Shown in pieces: positions 8,428 to 17,489 of a stretch of 64,000 bases of DNA. Origin of the DNA: Ensifer oleiphilus. GTDB lineage: Bacteria; Pseudomonadota; Alphaproteobacteria; Rhizobiales; Rhizobiaceae. The notes under the pieces were generated by a model. It searched no databases, was not told the DNA's origin, and saw only the letters and a program-made list of their open reading frames with translations. Every line of letters starts with the position of its first letter. Positions within the stretch are counted from its first letter, which is position 1. The DNA is taken from the NCBI RefSeq assembly GCF_013371465.1, contig NZ_JABWDU010000004.1:248001-312000 (forward strand), in the 5' to 3' direction. Position numbers and translations under genes: made by a program.

Positions 8428-8823
8428 ATGACGGATGTCACAAGAAGCCGGCCGCTGTCGCCGCATCTTCAAATCTATAAACCGATCCCGACGATGGTGA
8501 TGTCCATTGTGCACCGCATTACCGGCGGCGCGCTCTACTTCGGCACCATTCTCGTCGCCTGGTGGTTGATCGCTGCCGCGTCCGGCGAAGCCTATTATGA
8601 GTGGGTCAGCTGGCTGTTCGGCACGCTCATCGGCAAGCTGGTGCTCTTCGGCTACACTTGGGCGCTGGTGCACCATATGCTCGGCGGCCTGCGTCACTTC
8701 ATGTGGGATCTCGGCTACGGCTACGAGAAGCATTTTGCCACCAAGATGGCGAAGGCCACGATCGTGGGCTCGGTCGCACTCACCGTGCTGATCTGGCTCA
8801 TCGGCTATCTCGTGCGGTACTGA
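8428..8823 (+). CDS. sdhC: Succinate dehydrogenase cytochrome b556 subunit
   Basis: 131 residues with three transmembrane helices, about 28-50, 65-85 and 107-128. SdhC with SdhD anchors the succinate:quinone oxidoreductase in the inner membrane and binds heme b and ubiquinone. The N-terminal signature RPLSPHLQIYKPIPTMVMSI leads into SIVHRITG, with Ser26 and Arg30 at the quinone site. The LVHHMLGGLRH motif supplies the heme histidine (His82 or His83). It is the first gene of sdhCDAB and is followed by sdhD after 12 bases. Confidence 0.96.
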   Translation: MTDVTRSRPLSPHLQIYKPIPTMVMSIVHRITGGALYFGTILVAWWLIAAASGEAYYEWVSWLFGTLIGKLVLFGYTWALVHHMLGGLRHFMWDLGYGYEKHFATKMAKATIVGSVALTVLIWLIGYLVRY

Positions 8824-8835
8824 GGGGACAACACC

Positions 8836-9216
8836 ATGAACATGCGCACACCTCTCAGCAAGGTCCGCGGCTACGGCTCCGCCAAGGAAGGCACCGATCA
8901 TTTCTGGCGCCAGCGCGTCACGGCGGTCGCCAACGTGCCGCTGTTGATCTTCTTCGTCATCTTCCTCGTTCGCTACGCCGGCGCTCCCTATGCGGAAGTC
9001 GTCTCGGCGCTTTCGAACCCCTTCGTCGCCGTCATCATGGGGATGGTCCTGCTTTCGGGCCTGATCCACATGAAGCTCGGCATGCAGGTGATCATCGAGG
9101 ACTACGTGCACGGCGAAGGCGCGAAGATCGCCCTTCTCATGCTCAACACATTTTTCGCGATCTTGGTTGGCGGGCTCTGTCTTTTCGCCATCCTCAAGAT
9201 CGCTTTTGCAGGGTAA
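8836..9216 (+). CDS. sdhD: Succinate dehydrogenase membrane anchor subunit
   Basis: 126 residues with three transmembrane helices, about 32-47, 62-84 and 98-122. The [20 protein letters not shown] motif contains the heme b ligand (His78) and the Asp89-Tyr90 pair that corresponds to the quinone-site Asp-Tyr of other SdhD proteins. The N-terminal [17 protein letters not shown] sequence is typical of alphaproteobacterial SdhD. It lies 12 bases after sdhC and seven bases before sdhA, so it is part of one operon. Confidence 0.95.
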   Translation: MNMRTPLSKVRGYGSAKEGTDHFWRQRVTAVANVPLLIFFVIFLVRYAGAPYAEVVSALSNPFVAVIMGMVLLSGLIHMKLGMQVIIEDYVHGEGAKIALLMLNTFFAILVGGLCLFAILKIAFAG

Positions 9217-9223
9217 TTTCGTC

Positions 9224-11065
9224 ATGGCATCGAACAGTTCACCCGCTGCAAACGGCAAGGCCTACCAGTATGTCGATCACGCTTTCGACGTTGTCGTCGT
9301 CGGCGCCGGCGGCGCGGGTCTGCGCGCCACGCTCGGCATGGCAGAGCAGGGCCTGAAGACGGCCTGCATCACCAAGGTCTTCCCGACGCGCTCGCACACG
9401 GTTGCCGCCCAGGGCGGCATCGCCGCCTCTCTGCAGAACATGACGCCGGACAGCTGGCAGTGGCACCTCTACGACACCGTCAAGGGCTCCGACTGGCTCG
9501 GCGACGTTGACGCCATGCAGTATCTCGCCATGGAAGCGCCGAAGGCGGTCTATGAGCTCGAGCACTACGGCGTGCCGTTCTCGCGCAACGAGGAAGGCAA
9601 GATCTACCAGCGGCCGTTCGGCGGCCACATGCAGAACTATGGCGAAGGCCCGCCGGTGCAGCGCACCTGTGCGGCAGCCGACCGTACCGGTCACGCCATC
9701 CTGCACACGCTCTACGGCCAGGCGCTGCGCAACAATGCCGAGTTCTTCATCGAGTATTTCGCGCTGGACCTGATCATGTCGGATGACGGTCGCTGCACCG
9801 GCGTCGTCGCCTGGAACCTCGACGACGGCACGATCCACCGCTTCTCCGCCAAGATGGTGGTGCTGGCGACGGGCGGCTACGGCCGCGCCTACTTCTCGGC
9901 AACCTCGGCGCATACCTGCACCGGCGACGGTGGCGGCATGATCGCGCGCGCCGGCCTGCCGCTGCAGGACATGGAATTCGTCCAGTTCCACCCGACCGGC
10001 ATCTACGGTGCCGGCTGCCTGATCACCGAGGGTGCGCGCGGCGAAGGCGGTTACCTCGTCAACTCCGAAGGCGAGCGCTTCATGGAGCGCTATGCGCCGT
10101 CGGCCAAGGACCTGGCGTCGCGTGACGTGGTTTCGCGCTGCATGACGATGGAAATCCGCGAAGGCCGCGGCGTCGGTCGCAACAAGGATCACATCTTCCT
10201 GCATCTCGACCATCTCGATCCGGCCGTGCTGCACGAACGCCTGCCGGGCATCTCGGAATCGGCAAAAATCTTTGCCGGCGTCGACGTCACCCGCGAGCCG
10301 ATCCCGGTTCTGCCGACCGTGCACTACAACATGGGCGGCGTGCCGACCAACTACTGGGGCGAAGTCTTGAACGCCGACAGCCAGAACCCCGAGCGCATAG
10401 CGCCCGGCCTGATGGCCGTGGGCGAAGCCGGCTGCGCCTCGGTGCACGGCGCCAACCGTCTCGGCTCCAACTCGCTGATCGACCTGGTGGTCTTCGGCCG
10501 GGCCGCCGCCATTCGCGCCGGTCAGGTCATCGACCGAAACGAAGCGGTGCCGGCGCTCAACGTTGCCGCCTGCGACAGGATCATGGCCCGCTTCGACGCC
10601 CAGCGTCATGCCAACGGCTCGACGCCGACGGCGGTGCTGCGCGAAAAGATGCAGCGCGCCATGCAGGAAGACGCCGCCGTGTTCCGCACGCAGGAATCGC
10701 TGGAATCGGGATGCAAGCGCATCTCTGCGATCTGGAAGGAACTGCCGGACGTCAAGGTCACCGACCGCTCGATGATCTGGAACTCCGACCTCGTCGAGAC
10801 GCTGGAACTGCAGAACCTGATGGCAAACGCCATCACCACGATCTACGGCGCCGAAGCGCGCAAGGAGAGCCGTGGCTCGCACGCCCGCGAGGACTATACC
10901 GGCGGTGCGCTCGGCGGCCGTGACGACGTCAATTGGCGCAAGCACACACTCGCCTGGGTCAACGAGGCCGGCGACGTCAAGCTCGACTATCGCCCTGTCC
11001 ATACCGACCTGATCGCCGAAGGCATCGATCCGAAAAAGATCGAGCCCAAGGCACGCGTCTACTGA
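9224..11065 (+). CDS. sdhA: Succinate dehydrogenase flavoprotein subunit
   Basis: 613 residues, the family's usual length. It oxidises succinate to fumarate with a covalently bound FAD. The dinucleotide-binding motif [14 protein letters not shown] is at residues 22-35, and [12 protein letters not shown] contains His58, the residue that carries the 8-alpha-histidyl-FAD link. [20 protein letters not shown] and the C-terminal [10 protein letters not shown] complete the signature. The open frame extends upstream into sdhD; the start is set at MASNSSP, eight bases after the sdhD stop, because it precedes the FAD domain with the usual spacing. Confidence 0.97.
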   Translation: MASNSSPAANGKAYQYVDHAFDVVVVGAGGAGLRATLGMAEQGLKTACITKVFPTRSHTVAAQGGIAASLQNMTPDSWQWHLYDTVKGSDWLGDVDAMQYLAMEAPKAVYELEHYGVPFSRNEEGKIYQRPFGGHMQNYGEGPPVQRTCAAADRTGHAILHTLYGQALRNNAEFFIEYFALDLIMSDDGRCTGVVAWNLDDGTIHRFSAKMVVLATGGYGRAYFSATSAHTCTGDGGGMIARAGLPLQDMEFVQFHPTGIYGAGCLITEGARGEGGYLVNSEGERFMERYAPSAKDLASRDVVSRCMTMEIREGRGVGRNKDHIFLHLDHLDPAVLHERLPGISESAKIFAGVDVTREPIPVLPTVHYNMGGVPTNYWGEVLNADSQNPERIAPGLMAVGEAGCASVHGANRLGSNSLIDLVVFGRAAAIRAGQVIDRNEAVPALNVAACDRIMARFDAQRHANGSTPTAVLREKMQRAMQEDAAVFRTQESLESGCKRISAIWKELPDVKVTDRSMIWNSDLVETLELQNLMANAITTIYGAEARKESRGSHAREDYTGGALGGRDDVNWRKHTLAWVNEAGDVKLDYRPVHTDLIAEGIDPKKIEPKARVY

Positions 11066-11083
11066 TCTTGAGGATTTAGGCAC

Positions 11084-11863
11084 ATGGTTGAACTCGCTCT
11101 CCCCAAGAACTCTCAGATGACCGAAGGCAAGGTTTGGCCGAAGCCGGAAGGCGCGACCAATGTTCGCGAATACCGTATCTATCGCTGGAACCCGGACGAT
11201 GGCGCCAATCCGCGTATCGATACCTTCTATATCGATATCGACGATTGCGGCCCGATGGTGCTCGACGGTCTGCTCTATATCAAGAACAAGATCGACCCGA
11301 CGCTGACGCTGCGCCGCTCCTGCCGCGAAGGCATCTGCGGTTCGTGCGCCATGAACATCGACGGCACCAACACGCTTGCCTGCACCAAGGGCATGGATGA
11401 GGTCACCGGCGCCGTGAAGGTCTATCCGCTGCCGCACATGCCCGTCGTCAAGGATCTGGTTCCGGATCTCACCCACTTCTACGCTCAGCACCGCTCGATC
11501 GAGCCGTGGCTGAAGACGGTGACGCCGACGCCCGCCAAGGAATGGAAGCAGAGCCATGAGGATCGCCTCAAGCTCGATGGCCTCTACGAATGCATCCTGT
11601 GCGCCTGCTGCTCGACCTCCTGTCCGAGCTATTGGTGGAACGGCGACCGTTACCTCGGTCCGGCTGTCCTGCTGCAGGCCTATCGCTGGCTGATCGACAG
11701 CCGCGATGAAGCGACCGGCGAGCGCCTCGACAATCTCGAGGATCCTTTCCGGCTCTATCGCTGCCACACGATCATGAACTGCGCCCAGGCCTGTCCGAAG
11801 GGGCTCAACCCGGCCAAGGCAATCGGCGAGATCAAGAAGATGCTGGTCGAGCGTCGGGTCTGA
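11084..11863 (+). CDS. sdhB: Succinate dehydrogenase iron-sulfur subunit
   Basis: 259 residues. It passes electrons from the flavin to quinone through three iron-sulfur clusters. The [2Fe-2S] ligands are in [15 protein letters not shown] and the following NTLACTKG. The [4Fe-4S] and [3Fe-4S] ligands are in [16 protein letters not shown] and [17 protein letters not shown]. It is the last gene of sdhCDAB, 18 bases after sdhA. A modest GC-rich hairpin follows at 11895-11917. Confidence 0.97.
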   Translation: MVELALPKNSQMTEGKVWPKPEGATNVREYRIYRWNPDDGANPRIDTFYIDIDDCGPMVLDGLLYIKNKIDPTLTLRRSCREGICGSCAMNIDGTNTLACTKGMDEVTGAVKVYPLPHMPVVKDLVPDLTHFYAQHRSIEPWLKTVTPTPAKEWKQSHEDRLKLDGLYECILCACCSTSCPSYWWNGDRYLGPAVLLQAYRWLIDSRDEATGERLDNLEDPFRLYRCHTIMNCAQACPKGLNPAKAIGEIKKMLVERRV

Positions 11864-12190
11864 TCCGGCGCATTCCAAAGCTATCGCATGTCGCGGCGGG
11901 CCTTGTGCCCGCCGTTTGCATTTCCTCTCCCTCGCATGAAGGGAGGCGGTCTGGACGGCCTTGCCTTTCGCCGGCAATCGTTGATTGTGCCGGTGAAAGA
12001 CAGTCGTTTCGATCGCCTGAAGCAAGATGATACTGGCCTGAAGTCGTGATTGTCCGTTCCCGTAGACGTTTCAATCCTGCAACAGGTGTCATTGAATCGT
12101 CGTCCCTTGATTTGACAGGTGGATTTGCTGTATTTCGGCCTATATTATCGCGTTGCATCATGGTTCGCGGAACACATCGGGAGTAAAGAT
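11864..12190. other. 327-base intergenic region between sdhB and the Omp19-like gene
   Basis: No gene is supported here. The left part holds the sdhB terminator-like hairpin. The right part is AT-rich with a TTGACA at 12112-12117 and a TATATTAT run at 12141-12148. Their separation (23 bases) is too long for an ordinary sigma-70 promoter, so no promoter is called. The ribosome binding site of the downstream gene is GGGAG near 12179. Confidence 0.5.
11895..11917 (+). terminator. Terminator-like hairpin after sdhB
   Basis: GGCGGGC and GCCCGCC form a perfect 7-bp GC stem around a 5-base loop, about 30 bases after the sdhB stop. The following sequence is GTTTGCATTT, only weakly T-rich, so termination may be inefficient or factor-assisted. 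Confidence 0.55.
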
Positions 12191-12736
12191 ATGCGGGTTA
12201 TTCATGCGGCGGCGGGGCTGGCGGTTGTGCTTGCGCTGACCGGATGCCAGCGGACATCCATGGGTGGCTTCAGCGCCCAGGATTCTTCACCTGCTCCCCT
12301 CCAGGCCCAGCCCGTACCGTCGGTCTCGTCGAACCAGCTTCCTGATCCCACAGGCAACACGTCACAATTCCCGGCTGCACCGACGGCTGGAACGGCGGTC
12401 GCCGGTGGCGCGCAGGCGGCCGGCACGCAGGTTGCTGCTGCCGCTGGGGGCGGTCTCGATGTGACCAAGGAATCGATGGTCGGCAACTGGCGCGTTTCGA
12501 GCGCCGGCAGCTCCTGCGACATGTTCCTGACGCTCACCAACCTCGGCAGCGGCTCGCGCGGCGGCACACGTGGCTGCGCCGGCGAGCTGACGGCCATGGG
12601 TTCCTGGGAAGTGGCCGGCAAGCAGGTCGTGCTCAAGGATCGCACCGGCAACGCCATTGCCCGCCTCTACAAGACGGCCGACGCGCGCTTCGACGGCTCG
12701 ACCAATGGCGGCCAGCCGGTCAGCCTCAGCCGTTAA
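12191..12736 (+). CDS. Outer-membrane lipoprotein with AprI/Inh-type inhibitor domain (Omp19-like)
   Basis: 181 residues. The signal peptide [19 protein letters not shown] ends in an LTGC lipobox with the lipidated Cys at residue 19. A Pro/Ala/Gln-rich linker follows to about residue 90. The C-terminal domain ([20 protein letters not shown] onward) has the small beta-barrel pattern and two Cys residues of the AprI/Inh metalloprotease-inhibitor family, as in Brucella Omp19. That family protects bacteria against proteases; the role here is inferred. An upstream in-frame start exists, but the ATG at 12191 is preferred because GGGAG lies upstream and it gives a proper lipoprotein signal. Confidence 0.85.
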   Translation: MRVIHAAAGLAVVLALTGCQRTSMGGFSAQDSSPAPLQAQPVPSVSSNQLPDPTGNTSQFPAAPTAGTAVAGGAQAAGTQVAAAAGGGLDVTKESMVGNWRVSSAGSSCDMFLTLTNLGSGSRGGTRGCAGELTAMGSWEVAGKQVVLKDRTGNAIARLYKTADARFDGSTNGGQPVSLSR

Positions 12737-12747
12737 CGACCTGATCC

Positions 12748-12777
12748 AGCCCGGCTCATCGCCGGGCTTCCTGTTTT
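12748..12777 (+). terminator. Rho-independent-like terminator after the Omp19-like gene
   Basis: AGCCCGGC and GCCGGGCT form a perfect 8-bp stem with a 5-base loop, followed by TCCTGTTTT. It begins 12 bases after the stop codon at 12736 and ends just before zapE. Confidence 0.7.
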
Positions 12778-12798
12778 CCGGTCCAGCTCGGGTGAGAC

Positions 12799-13953
12799 GT
12801 GCTCAATCCTGACGACAGTATCCATCGCAAGCTCGAAACTCTCGTTCTGAGCGGTGAGCGAAAACGCGATCCCGCCCAGTTCGCGATCGCGCGGCGATTC
12901 GATCATCTATCCGCAGAACTCTTAGCGAGCAGGCCGTCGCGCAAGACCAATGCGCTCGGCTGGCTCTTTGCCTCGCGAAAGAAGGATCATCCACCGGTCA
13001 AGGGCCTCTACATCCACGGCGGCGTCGGCCGCGGCAAGACCATGCTGATGGACATGTTCTTCGAGGCGGTGCCGATCCAGCGCAAGCGCCGGGCGCATTT
13101 TCACGAGTTCATGGCCGATGTGCACGAGCGGATCTACAAGCACCGGCAGAAGCTGAAGAACGGCGAGACGAAGCAGGCCGATCCGATCCCGCCTGTCGCT
13201 TCGGAACTCTTCGGCGAAGCGCGGCTTCTATGCTTCGACGAGTTCACGGTCACCGACATTGCCGATGCAATGATCCTCGCCCGGCTGTTCAGCGAGCTCT
13301 TCGCCAAGGGCTGCGTACTCGTGGCGACCTCCAACGTGGCGCCGGACAATCTTTATCGCGACGGTCTCAACCGCGGGCTCTTCCTGCCGTTCATCGATCT
13401 CCTGAAGGCGAACACCGAGATCATCTCTCTCGACACTGATACGGACTACCGCCTGATGAAGACGGACGGGAGCCCGGTCTGGATTTCTCCGCTCGGACCC
13501 GACGCCGACGCGGCGATGGCGCAGGCCTGGAGCCGGCAGACGGCAGGCGCTGCCGCTGCGCCCGCCGAGGTGCCGCGCAAGGGGCGCAAGATCCCGGTGC
13601 CGGCGGCGGCCGGAAAGGCCGCCCGTTTCAGCTTCGCCGACCTTTGCCAGCAGCCGCTGGGGGCCGCCGACTATCTGGCGATCCTCGAGCGCTATTCGAC
13701 CCTGTTCGTCGACCATGTGCCGCATCTCGGGCCGCATATGCGCAATGAAACCAAGCGCTTCATCCTGCTGGTCGATACGCTCTACGACAATGGCGCCCGT
13801 CTCTTTGCCTCGGCCGCTGCCGAACCGCAGCACCTTTTGACGCTGAAGAAAGGCACTGAAGGCTTCGAGTTCGACCGCACCGTATCGCGGCTGATCGAGA
13901 TGCAGAGCGCGGAATATGCGGCAGAACATCCTGAAAATATTGCGGTTTCGTGA
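12799..13953 (+). CDS. zapE: Cell-division-associated AFG1-like ATPase
   Basis: 384 residues, slightly longer than E. coli ZapE. It is a P-loop ATPase of the AFG1/LACE1 family; in E. coli it binds FtsZ during constriction. The Walker A motif YIHGGVGRGKTMLMDMF is at residues 71-87, and Walker B is in LLCFDEFTVTDIADAM. The C-terminal FIDHVP-like region is seen as TLFVDHVPHLGPHMRNETKR. A lower-complexity insert rich in Ala and Pro lies near residues 240-275. The start codon is GTG at 12799. It is placed between the Omp19-like gene and mdh, as in other Rhizobiaceae. Confidence 0.88.
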   Translation: MLNPDDSIHRKLETLVLSGERKRDPAQFAIARRFDHLSAELLASRPSRKTNALGWLFASRKKDHPPVKGLYIHGGVGRGKTMLMDMFFEAVPIQRKRRAHFHEFMADVHERIYKHRQKLKNGETKQADPIPPVASELFGEARLLCFDEFTVTDIADAMILARLFSELFAKGCVLVATSNVAPDNLYRDGLNRGLFLPFIDLLKANTEIISLDTDTDYRLMKTDGSPVWISPLGPDADAAMAQAWSRQTAGAAAAPAEVPRKGRKIPVPAAAGKAARFSFADLCQQPLGAADYLAILERYSTLFVDHVPHLGPHMRNETKRFILLVDTLYDNGARLFASAAAEPQHLLTLKKGTEGFEFDRTVSRLIEMQSAEYAAEHPENIAVS

Positions 13954-13967
13954 CGCGCGCATGACGG

Positions 13968-13993
13968 AAATTCTTACGTTTACGTAAGAATTT
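13968..13993. promoter_or_regulatory. Perfect 12-bp inverted repeat upstream of mdh (possible operator)
   Basis: AAATTCTTACGT and ACGTAAGAATTT form a perfect repeat separated by two T residues, starting 15 bases after the zapE stop and about 145 bases before the mdh ATG. It is AT-rich with a near-zero loop, which fits a dimeric transcription-factor site better than an RNA terminator. No regulator is identified. Confidence 0.5.
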
Positions 13994-14061
13994 TGTCATC
14001 TAACCGATTGAAATTGTTCCATCCAAAAGTATCGATTGATATTTTAACGATTGCCGTTTAA

Positions 14062-15102
<1,041 letters not shown>

Positions 15103-15111
15103 TCGCGTCCC

Positions 15112-15150
15112 GTTGAGCGGATGGTTGCATCCGCTCAACCTTTTGTTTTT
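15112..15150 (+). terminator. Strong intrinsic terminator after mdh
   Basis: GTTGAGCGGATG and CATCCGCTCAAC form a perfect 12-bp stem around a GTTG loop, followed directly by CTTTTGTTTTT. It begins 10 bases after the mdh stop. It implies that sucC is either expressed by read-through or from its own promoter within the next 60 bases. Confidence 0.9.
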
Positions 15151-15168
15151 GCCGCATTCTTGCGGGCG

Positions 15169-15212
15169 GGTGTTTTTCCTGTCTGCAGTCTGCTCCAGAC
15201 AGGAAAAACACC
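15169..15212 (+). promoter_or_regulatory. Perfect 17-bp inverted repeat that encloses the sucC ribosome binding site
   Basis: The left arm at 15169-15185 (GGTGTTTTTCCTGTCTG) and the right arm at 15196-15212 are exactly complementary, with a 10-base loop. The right arm contains the AGGA ribosome binding site of sucC and ends on the base before its ATG. In RNA the site would be fully base-paired, so the element is a candidate translational control or RNase III processing site. Confidence 0.75.
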
Positions 15213-16406
<1,194 letters not shown>

Positions 16407-16423
16407 CTGAAGGACCAGACCAC

Positions 16424-17326
16424 ATGTCGATTCTCGTCAACAAGAACACCAAGGTCCTCGTTCAGGGCCTGACCGGCAAGACCGGCACCTTCCACACCGA
16501 ACAGGCGCTTGCCTACTACGGCACGCAGATGGTCGGCGGCATTCACCCGAAGAAGGGCGGCGAAACCTGGACCGGCTCCAAGGGCGAAAGCCTGCCGATC
16601 TTCGCGTCGGTTGCCGAAGGCCGTGAAAAGACCGGTGCGGACGCATCCGTGATCTACGTTCCGCCGGCAGGTGCCGCGGACGCGATCATCGAGGCGATCG
16701 ATGCCGAAATCCCGTTCATCACCTGCATCACCGAAGGCATCCCGGTTGCCGACATGGTGCGCGTCAAGGCTCGTCTCGACCGCTCCAAGTCGCGCCTGCT
16801 CGGCCCGAACTGCCCCGGCATCCTGACGCCGGAAGAATGCAAGATCGGCATCATGCCGGGCTCGATCTTCCGCAAGGGTTCGGTCGGTATCGTCTCGCGC
16901 TCCGGCACGCTGACCTATGAAGCCGTGTTCCAGACCTCCAACGAAGGCCTCGGCCAGACGACGGCCGTCGGCATCGGCGGCGACCCGGTCAAGGGCACCG
17001 AGTTCATCGACGTGCTCGAGATGTTCCTCGCCGACGAAGCCACGACCTCGATCATCATGATCGGCGAAATCGGCGGCTCGGCTGAAGAAGATGCGGCGCA
17101 GTTCCTCATCGACGAAGCCAAGAAGGGTCGCAAGAAGCCGATGGCCGGCTTCATCGCGGGCCGTACCGCGCCGAAGGGACGCACCATGGGTCACGCCGGT
17201 GCTGTCGTTTCCGGCGGCAAGGGCGATGCTGAATCCAAGATCGCTGCGATGGAGCAGGCAGGCATCCGCGTGTCGCCGTCGCCGGCACGCCTCGGCAAGA
17301 CGCTGGTCGAAGTCCTCAAGGGCTGA
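16424..17326 (+). CDS. sucD: Succinyl-CoA synthetase alpha subunit
   Basis: 300 residues. It binds CoA and carries the phosphohistidine intermediate. The CoA-binding N-terminal Rossmann domain opens [20 protein letters not shown], and [20 protein letters not shown] is typical. The active-site region [20 protein letters not shown] contains His257. It is 17 bases downstream of sucC, and the two subunits are coexpressed. About 160 bases with two hairpins separate it from sucA. Confidence 0.97.
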   Translation: MSILVNKNTKVLVQGLTGKTGTFHTEQALAYYGTQMVGGIHPKKGGETWTGSKGESLPIFASVAEGREKTGADASVIYVPPAGAADAIIEAIDAEIPFITCITEGIPVADMVRVKARLDRSKSRLLGPNCPGILTPEECKIGIMPGSIFRKGSVGIVSRSGTLTYEAVFQTSNEGLGQTTAVGIGGDPVKGTEFIDVLEMFLADEATTSIIMIGEIGGSAEEDAAQFLIDEAKKGRKKPMAGFIAGRTAPKGRTMGHAGAVVSGGKGDAESKIAAMEQAGIRVSPSPARLGKTLVEVLKG

Positions 17327-17340
17327 CCTTACATAAGCGC

Positions 17341-17373
17341 CGTCGGGGCTGGCGACATGAGCCGGCCCCGACG
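17341..17373 (+). other. Hairpin between sucD and sucA (no T-tract)
   Basis: CGTCGGGGC pairs with GCCCCGACG and is extended by GGC/GCC after a T-G mismatch, around a 7-base loop. No T run follows, so this is more likely an mRNA stability or processing element than an intrinsic terminator. Confidence 0.5.
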
Positions 17374-17393
17374 ACCGCAGTTATGACGCATGC

Positions 17394-17414
17394 AGGGCGC
17401 ACAAGAGGCGCCCT
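17394..17414 (+). other. Second short hairpin between sucD and sucA
   Basis: AGGGCGC and GCGCCCT form a 7-bp stem around a 7-base loop and are followed by ATAATG. With the hairpin at 17341-17373 it gives two closely spaced structures in the sucD-sucA junction. Confidence 0.4.
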
Positions 17415-17458
17415 ATAATGATGAACGACCGGGAAAACCCGGCATCCCAACTTAAGTC

Positions 17459-17489
17459 AGGAGGCGGACCAAAACGTCCGCGAGAACCC
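17459..17489 (+). promoter_or_regulatory. Shine-Dalgarno followed by a small hairpin ahead of the sucA ATG
   Basis: AGGAGG at 17459-17464 is 25 bases from the sucA ATG, too far for direct use. A GCGGAC/GTCCGC hairpin at 17464-17481 lies between them; if formed, it would shorten the effective gap to about 8 bases. Alternatively translation uses the weak GAGA just before the ATG. Confidence 0.35.

Noticed and set aside
9239-12025. A very long minus-strand frame (928 codons) through the sdh genes
   Set aside because: It is fully antisense to sdhA and sdhB, whose protein motifs are unmistakable. Its translation is His/Arg/Asp/Gly-rich noise typical of the antisense frame of GC-rich alphaproteobacterial genes. 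Similar long antisense frames occur against sucA, atpD, gpsA and the NCS2 gene and were rejected for the same reason.
12112-12148. TTGACA and TATATTAT as a promoter for the Omp19-like gene
   Set aside because: The two elements are 23 bases apart, outside the range for a standard sigma-70-type promoter, so it was not called.
17418-17489. An upstream in-frame extension of sucA with two adjacent ATG codons
   Set aside because: The added residues (MMNDRENPASQLKSGGGPKR) have no family counterpart, and the 998-residue form from 17490 matches the usual length. It is kept only as an alternative in the sucA findings.
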